From the NCBI RefSeq assembly GCF_946481145.1, contig NZ_CAMLMJ010000039.1:1-20227 (forward strand): a stretch of 20,227 bases of DNA, in the 5' to 3' direction. A program made the translations under genes and the position numbers. This DNA comes from an uncultured Sediminibacterium sp. (GTDB lineage: Bacteria > Bacteroidota > Bacteroidia > Chitinophagales > Chitinophagaceae). Positions 16,201-20,227 of this stretch are shown piece by piece. Below the pieces are notes generated by a model that saw only the letters and a list, made by a program, of their open reading frames with translations, did not search any database and was not told the origin of the DNA. Numbering within the stretch: the stretch's first letter is position 1; the number at the start of each line of letters is the position of its first letter.

Positions 16201-18552
16201 TCACACAATCCGCAGCTTCGCATAATTCAACATAATCTTCTTCTCACCGTTTTTTTCAAACTGAATAGTAGCCACGGGGTTGTGTGCCGAGCCTTCCACA
16301 CTTGATACGGTTCCAAAGCCAAATTTCTGGTGTTCCACTTTTTGTCCGGCCTGTAATTGTGAGGTATCGCTTGCTACAAAATCAGCCGATGGTACATGTG
16401 CCACTACTTTAGGTGTTACCGGCTGTATGGGAAGGTATTCTGGTTTTGATGATGGTTTACGACTTGGTGGTGGACCATATTTTCTCTCTGCCGCTGCAGC
16501 ATTTCCGTTTCCGTAACCAAAGCCACGTTGCATCCTTTCAAATGCACTGCCCATATCGCTGCCCGCATTGTTTCTTGCACCTCCGCCTGCATAGGTTTTG
16601 TCGATATATTGTTCGGGCATTTCTTCAATAAACCTGCTTGGTTCATTCTGTACCAACTGGCCAAAACGATACCGCGCATTGGCATATGTGAGCCAAAGTT
16701 TTTGTTTAGCCCGGGTAACAGCTACATAAAATAATCTTCGTTCTTCTTCCAGTTCTTCGCGTGTATTGATCGACATACCACTGGGAAATAATGTTTCCTC
16801 CACCCCACCTACATACACACATTCAAATTCTAGTCCTTTAGCAGCATGTATCGTCATCATTTTTACCGCATCCTGTTCACCTTTGTCGTCATCTGCATCC
16901 GTAAGCAGGGTAATTTGTTGCAGGTATGAGCCCAGTGATTTATCGCCCAATTCACCATCTTCATTACTCGGACTTTCGGTCCATTCTTTAATGGAGTTCA
17001 GTAATTCCTGGATGTTTTCGTAGCGTGCTAATCCTTCGGTTGTTTTATCGTTAAAGAGTTCCTTTACCAGGTTTGTATGTTTCCCTACCTGTACAGCCAC
17101 TTCATAAGCATTTGTACTGGTTAGCATACTTTGGAAATAGCGAATCATGGTGGTGAAATTCTGCAGTGCTTCAAGTGTGCCTGCTTTAAAACCAAATTCA
17201 CCGGCTCTTGACACCACTTCATACATGGAGATATTCTGTTCATTGGCAGCTATCACGCATTTTTCAATCGTTGTTTTCCCGATGCCACGAACAGGATAGT
17301 TGATGATGCGCTTTAGTGCTTCTTCATCTCTTGTATTGGCAATTACGCGCAGGTATGCAATGAAATCTTTTACTTCCTTTCGCTGGTAGAAACTTACACC
17401 TCCGTAAATGCGATAGGGAATACCCATTCGGCGAAGGCTTTCTTCAAAAGAACGGCTTTGCGCGTTGGTGCGATATAAAATGGCGAAATCTTTATTGTAA
17501 AAATGGTAACGTAACTTTTGTTCCTGTATACAGTCTGCCACAAAACGACCTTCGTCGTTATCTGTCATGGTACGCACCAATACAATTTTGTCTCCCTCTT
17601 TATTTTCGGTCCAAAGATTTTTAGGTATTTGTCCCTTATTATTTTTGATGACTTCGTTGGCTACATGTATGATATTCTGACTGCTACGATAATTTTGTTC
17701 GAGCTTAACCACTTTTACATCGTCATAATCTTTCTGGAACTGTAAGATATTTTCGATAGTAGCTCCCCTGAAGCTGTAAATGCTTTGGGCATCATCGCCC
17801 ACCACACAAATATTTTCATGAACTGCTGCCAGCAGTTTGGTAATCTGGTACTGCACCGGGTTTGTATCCTGGTACTCATCGATTAATATGTATTTAAATT
17901 TGTGCTGGTATTTATGTAATACTTCCGGGAAGTTTTTCAGCAATTCATACATCTTAAGGAGCAGGTCATCAAAGTCCATTGCGCCATTTTTAAAACAGCG
18001 GTTGGCATAAGCGGCGTATATCTGTGCTATTGCCGGACGATTGGCCCGCATATCTTCCTGTTGAATATAATAATCGGTGGCATATTCTGCAGGACCAACC
18101 AATGCGTTTTTAGCGGATGAAATGCGGTTACCTACCACATTGGGTTTATAATGTTTGTCGTCGAGGTTTAGTTCATTAACAACAGTTTTTATCACCGAGC
18201 GGCTATCGTCGGTATCATAGATGGTAAAGCTGTTGGGATATCCTATTCTGTGTGCTTCGGCCCTAAGGATGCGTGCAAATACGCTATGGAATGTTCCGAT
18301 ATATAAATTCCTGGCTTCTGCATTTCCGAGTATACGTTCAATACGCTCTTTCATTTCCGCAGCGGCCTTATTGGTAAAGGTGAGGGCGAGAATATTGAAA
18401 GCATCCACTCCCTGATTCATCAGGTGGGCAATACGTGTAGTAAGCACTTTTGTTTTCCCGCTACCAGCTCCTGCCACAATCATAAGTGGCCCTTTAATAT
18501 GGGTTACCGCTTCTCGCTGGGGTTCGTTCAGTCCATTCAGGTAATCTTGCAT
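16201..18552 (-). CDS. uvrD: UvrD/PcrA-type superfamily 1 DNA helicase
   Basis: The 783-aa protein carries the ordered SF1A motifs. These are the Q-motif region LNEPQREAV (8-16), Walker A AGAGSGKT (27-34), motif Ia ALTFTNKAAAEMKERI, DEYQDTNPVQ (motif II), GDDAQSIYSFRGA (motif III), LEQNYRSSQNI (motif IV), MTIHAAKGLEFECVYV (motif V) and VAVTRAKQKLWL (motif VI). After a low-complexity linker (NGNAAAAERKYGPPPSRKP) a C-terminal Tudor-like tail (AGQKVEHQKFGFGTVSSVEG onward) matches PcrA/UvrD proteins. It unwinds DNA 3'-5' in nucleotide excision and mismatch repair, and clears stalled RNA polymerase in some bacteria. It is a housekeeping gene, transcribed alone from the divergent gap at 18553-18883. 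Confidence 0.96.
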   Translation of the reverse strand: MQDYLNGLNEPQREAVTHIKGPLMIVAGAGSGKTKVLTTRIAHLMNQGVDAFNILALTFTNKAAAEMKERIERILGNAEARNLYIGTFHSVFARILRAEAHRIGYPNSFTIYDTDDSRSVIKTVVNELNLDDKHYKPNVVGNRISSAKNALVGPAEYATDYYIQQEDMRANRPAIAQIYAAYANRCFKNGAMDFDDLLLKMYELLKNFPEVLHKYQHKFKYILIDEYQDTNPVQYQITKLLAAVHENICVVGDDAQSIYSFRGATIENILQFQKDYDDVKVVKLEQNYRSSQNIIHVANEVIKNNKGQIPKNLWTENKEGDKIVLVRTMTDNDEGRFVADCIQEQKLRYHFYNKDFAILYRTNAQSRSFEESLRRMGIPYRIYGGVSFYQRKEVKDFIAYLRVIANTRDEEALKRIINYPVRGIGKTTIEKCVIAANEQNISMYEVVSRAGEFGFKAGTLEALQNFTTMIRYFQSMLTSTNAYEVAVQVGKHTNLVKELFNDKTTEGLARYENIQELLNSIKEWTESPSNEDGELGDKSLGSYLQQITLLTDADDDKGEQDAVKMMTIHAAKGLEFECVYVGGVEETLFPSGMSINTREELEEERRLFYVAVTRAKQKLWLTYANARYRFGQLVQNEPSRFIEEMPEQYIDKTYAGGGARNNAGSDMGSAFERMQRGFGYGNGNAAAAERKYGPPPSRKPSSKPEYLPIQPVTPKVVAHVPSADFVASDTSQLQAGQKVEHQKFGFGTVSSVEGSAHNPVATIQFEKNGEKKIMLNYAKLRIV

Positions 18553-18883
18553 GGGCGCAAGTTAATCAGTTGAGCGGGTATGATAAGCTATGGTGAATAA
18601 GTTAACCCGTTTTTGGAATAGCTTGTTAAACTAAATACGCTTATCGCTGTTTTTAGAGGGTGTAGTCTTAGAAAGCTTTGCTTTTTGATTAATGGCTATA
18701 TCTCTGGCGATTGAGTACAACATTTTATGCCATACTTTTTTAGAAATTCGGGTCGATTTTACAGGTATATGTATCGTAGACATAGTTATAATAGAAATTC
18801 TACTATAAAGTTACAAAGAAATTTAACACCGGCATACGATCATACGCCAGATAAATTCTCAATTCAATTGACCTTGTTCGCGC
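18553..18883. other. Divergent promoter region, 331 bp, no gene
   Basis: This region separates the starts of uvrD (minus) and the XRE regulator (plus). The only clear structure is the palindrome at 18786-18808. I could not find convincing TTTG / TAnnTTTG Bacteroidota promoter pairs on either strand. Confidence 0.6.
18786..18808. promoter_or_regulatory. Palindrome upstream of the XRE regulator, possible operator
   Basis: TTATAATAGAA-A-TTCTACTATAA is an 11-bp-arm palindrome with one mismatch, 75 bp before the XRE start codon. Its size and symmetry suit a dimeric HTH repressor binding its own promoter. Binding is inferred. Confidence 0.45.
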
Positions 18884-19114
18884 ATGGACAGGGATATATT
18901 ATTGGTATCTTTTGGTAAACACCTTACACAAATAAGGAAGGATAAAGGGCTGAGTATTCATCAGCTTGCCCTGGCATGCGACATGGAATACAGTCATTTA
19001 CAGCGCATTGAGAAAGGAAAAGTAAATATTGCCTTCACTACTTTATGCAGTATTGCCCGTGGACTTGAACTTAATCCTGAAGAACTATTACATAAGTTTA
19101 AGCTTCCAAAATAA
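18884..19114 (+). CDS. XRE-family helix-turn-helix transcriptional regulator
   Basis: The protein is 76 aa, almost entirely one Cro/C1-type HTH domain. FGKHLTQIRKDKGLSIHQLA is followed by the recognition helix region CDMEYSHLQRIEKGKVN and the closing helices AFTTLCSIARGLELNPEELL. It has no effector domain. Stand-alone HTH proteins of this size include C-proteins of restriction-modification systems and small autorepressors, but no restriction or methylase gene is near. It precedes the NarL-type regulator by 118 bp on the same strand. The gene it controls is unknown; itself or its neighbour is likely. Confidence 0.85.
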   Translation: MDRDILLVSFGKHLTQIRKDKGLSIHQLALACDMEYSHLQRIEKGKVNIAFTTLCSIARGLELNPEELLHKFKLPK

Positions 19115-19197
19115 GCAGATACCTGGCATTATTTCCTGCTAAAAAAGAGTAGATACCACCATATTTAGAGTAATTACCACATTAGTTGGGTGCATTA

Positions 19198-19229
19198 GCT
19201 GCATTTATTTCACATTGTCTTAATGCAGC
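19198..19229. promoter_or_regulatory. Inverted repeat just before the NarL-type regulator start
   Basis: GCTGCATT (19198-19205) and AATGCAGC (19222-19229) are perfect 8-bp arms 16 nt apart, ending 3 bp before the ATG. In RNA it could hide the ribosome-loading region; as DNA it could be a binding site for a dimeric regulator. Confidence 0.4.
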
Positions 19230-19232
19230 CTT

Positions 19233-19889
19233 ATGGAACGCAACAAAATTAAAGTGGTGATTGCCGATGATCACCTTATTTTCCGAAAGGGATTAAGAAA
19301 GATCCTGGATGAAGTTCGTTCACTTAATATTGTTGGTGAAGCATGCAATGGATCGGAGCTGGTTACCATCGCAACCAAACTTAAACCTGATATAATTATT
19401 GTAGATGTATGCATGCCCATTATGGATGGGGTTATGGCTGTTAAGGAAATCTGCAAAAGGAAAATTACCAAGCGCATCATTGCGCTTTCTGTATTCAGTC
19501 ATGAAACCCATATCATGGAAATGCTAGAAGCCGGCGCCATCGGCTACCTTACCAAAAGCGTTGGCAAGAAAGAAATACTGGAAGCCATAGAAGCCGTATA
19601 TGATTACCGCCCTTATTTCTGTCCTGAAAGCAGTAAACAGGTGAATGACCTAATTACCAAATACAATTCTGACTTTCGCGAACACCTGGTCGTTTTTACA
19701 GAAAGAGAAAAAGACATCATCACCCTTATCTGCGAAGGCTCTACCAGCAAAGATGTTGCCCGCCTCCTCCATATAAGTCAACGCACCGTTGAAGGCCACC
19801 GAACCCGCATCATGCATAAAATGAAAGTAAAAAGCATCGCCGGACTTGTTGCATACGCCTGTGAGAAAGGTTTGTATCTGGCAGGGTGA
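19233..19889 (+). CDS. NarL/FixJ-family response regulator
   Basis: The protein is 218 aa. The receiver domain (about 5-122) has D12/D13, phospho-acceptor D58 (PDIIIVDVCMPIMDG), a Ser (ALSVFS) in the switch position and Lys in GYLTKSVGKKE. The LuxR-type HTH (about 148-212) is FTEREKDIITLICEGSTSKD onward with recognition stretch ISQRTVEGHRTRIMHKMKV. It should bind DNA as a dimer when phosphorylated. There is no partner histidine kinase beside it, so its signal is unknown. The ATG at 19233 gives the usual short lead-in to the first receiver strand. Confidence 0.93.
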   Translation: MERNKIKVVIADDHLIFRKGLRKILDEVRSLNIVGEACNGSELVTIATKLKPDIIIVDVCMPIMDGVMAVKEICKRKITKRIIALSVFSHETHIMEMLEAGAIGYLTKSVGKKEILEAIEAVYDYRPYFCPESSKQVNDLITKYNSDFREHLVVFTEREKDIITLICEGSTSKDVARLLHISQRTVEGHRTRIMHKMKVKSIAGLVAYACEKGLYLAG

Positions 19890-20227
19890 AGCAAGCAGTG
19901 TGCTTTAAGCCATTGCTGTCCGGGAAAAAACAGCTTCTAGCCACTAGCTGCTCGCTACTAGCTTTTTTTTGCTATTAATATAGCCATCCACAAGCGTAGA
20001 TATGGTAATTATATATTTAATTTAAGTAGTTTTTTTTCAAAACAAATTCGCAAGCCCCGTCATTTATTCAAATAATAGCAGAAAACCTAAATCAAGCACC
20101 AATCAAGGCTAGCAGCTAGAGGCTAGAAGCTCGCAGCCTATTTTCCCCGAACAGTACTGGCTTGAAGCTTCTCTCCCATGGGTTACTTTTACCATCATTT
20201 GGTATTAAGGGCAAGCAAACCAACCAA
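19890..20227. other. Gene-free right edge, 338 bp
   Basis: This holds the second MITE-like copy (19902-20168) and about 60 bp of unremarkable sequence to the window end. I see no reading frame with coding character. The T8 run at 19963-19970 after the CTAGC-rich arm could help end transcription of the preceding regulator gene. Confidence 0.55.
19902..20168 (-). repeat. MITE-like element, copy 2 (inverted relative to copy 1)
   Basis: This is a roughly 267-bp non-coding element with terminal inverted repeats. The left end GCTTTAAGCCATTGCTGTCC matches the reverse complement of the right end, GCTTCAAGCCAGTACTGTTC (20168 backwards). Both continue with GGG, an A-run and a CTAGC-rich segment. The core 19962-20108 is the reverse complement of 2700-2845, with scattered changes. 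It lies 13 bp after the NarL-type regulator stop. No transposase is present. Confidence 0.7.

Noticed and set aside
18884..19114. XRE protein as the antitoxin of a toxin-antitoxin pair or C-protein of a restriction system
   Set aside because: No toxin-sized partner, methylase or endonuclease frame lies on either side: the neighbours are uvrD and a response regulator, each accounted for.
19188..19203. Second -24/-12-like sequence (GGGTGCATTAGCTGCA) before the NarL-type regulator
   Set aside because: GG-N10-GC spacing is right, but the -24 block lacks the CA after GG and the -12 block has CT instead of TT. With no sigma-54 activator gene beside it, this may be chance, especially as it overlaps an inverted repeat.

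Overview
The window looks like a piece of a Bacteroidota chromosome, most likely Chitinophagia/Chitinophagaceae-like. The signs are AT-leaning coding sequence, a secreted protein built of SprB-like/Ig-like repeats, Shine-Dalgarno-poor starts, and a Kdp potassium operon in which KdpD is reduced to its N-terminal half beside a separate histidine kinase. This placement is inferred from gene content; no marker gene such as rRNA is present.

Left edge (1-3203): a minus-strand gene for a very large exported Ig-like repeat protein enters from outside the window and begins at about 1905. A 1.3 kb gene-free stretch follows. It holds a REP-like hairpin (2158-2203) and one copy (about 2648-2905) of a roughly 260 bp MITE-like element. 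A second, inverted copy lies in the right-hand gap (about 19902-20168).

Middle left (3204-5806): a plus-strand MATE-family exporter and a minus-strand CorA-type divalent cation transporter converge on a perfect 26-bp inverted repeat.

Core (5887-16058, all minus strand): this is a complete potassium-uptake module. Read in the direction of transcription it runs: NtrC-type sigma-54 response regulator, terminator-like hairpin, candidate sigma-54 (-24/-12) promoter, three tiny membrane proteins (32, 27 and 25 aa, the last a convincing KdpF), kdpA, kdpB, a palindrome, kdpC, outer-membrane porin-like protein, KdpD N-terminal sensor (KdpD plus USP domains only), and a separate HAMP-PAS histidine kinase. 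The gene pairs porin-kdpD and kdpD-kinase overlap by one base, which argues for one transcript. The window has no OmpR-type KdpE. The proposed circuit is: K+ limitation or turgor is sensed by split KdpD plus the kinase, the kinase phosphorylates the sigma-54 activator, and the activator drives the -24/-12 promoter ahead of the small ORFs. K+ would then cross the outer membrane through the porin and the inner membrane through KdpFABC. This wiring is inferred; the parts are visible.

Right (16201-19889): a UvrD/PcrA helicase (minus), then a short XRE-family HTH regulator and a NarL-type response regulator (plus), followed by a non-coding tail with the second MITE-like copy. A family of long inverted repeats sharing a GAACAGAGAAAT arm lies directly behind the stop codons of several genes (4617-4706, 5823-5887, 16107-16200). 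I saw no tRNA, rRNA, CRISPR array, intact insertion sequence or phage gene.
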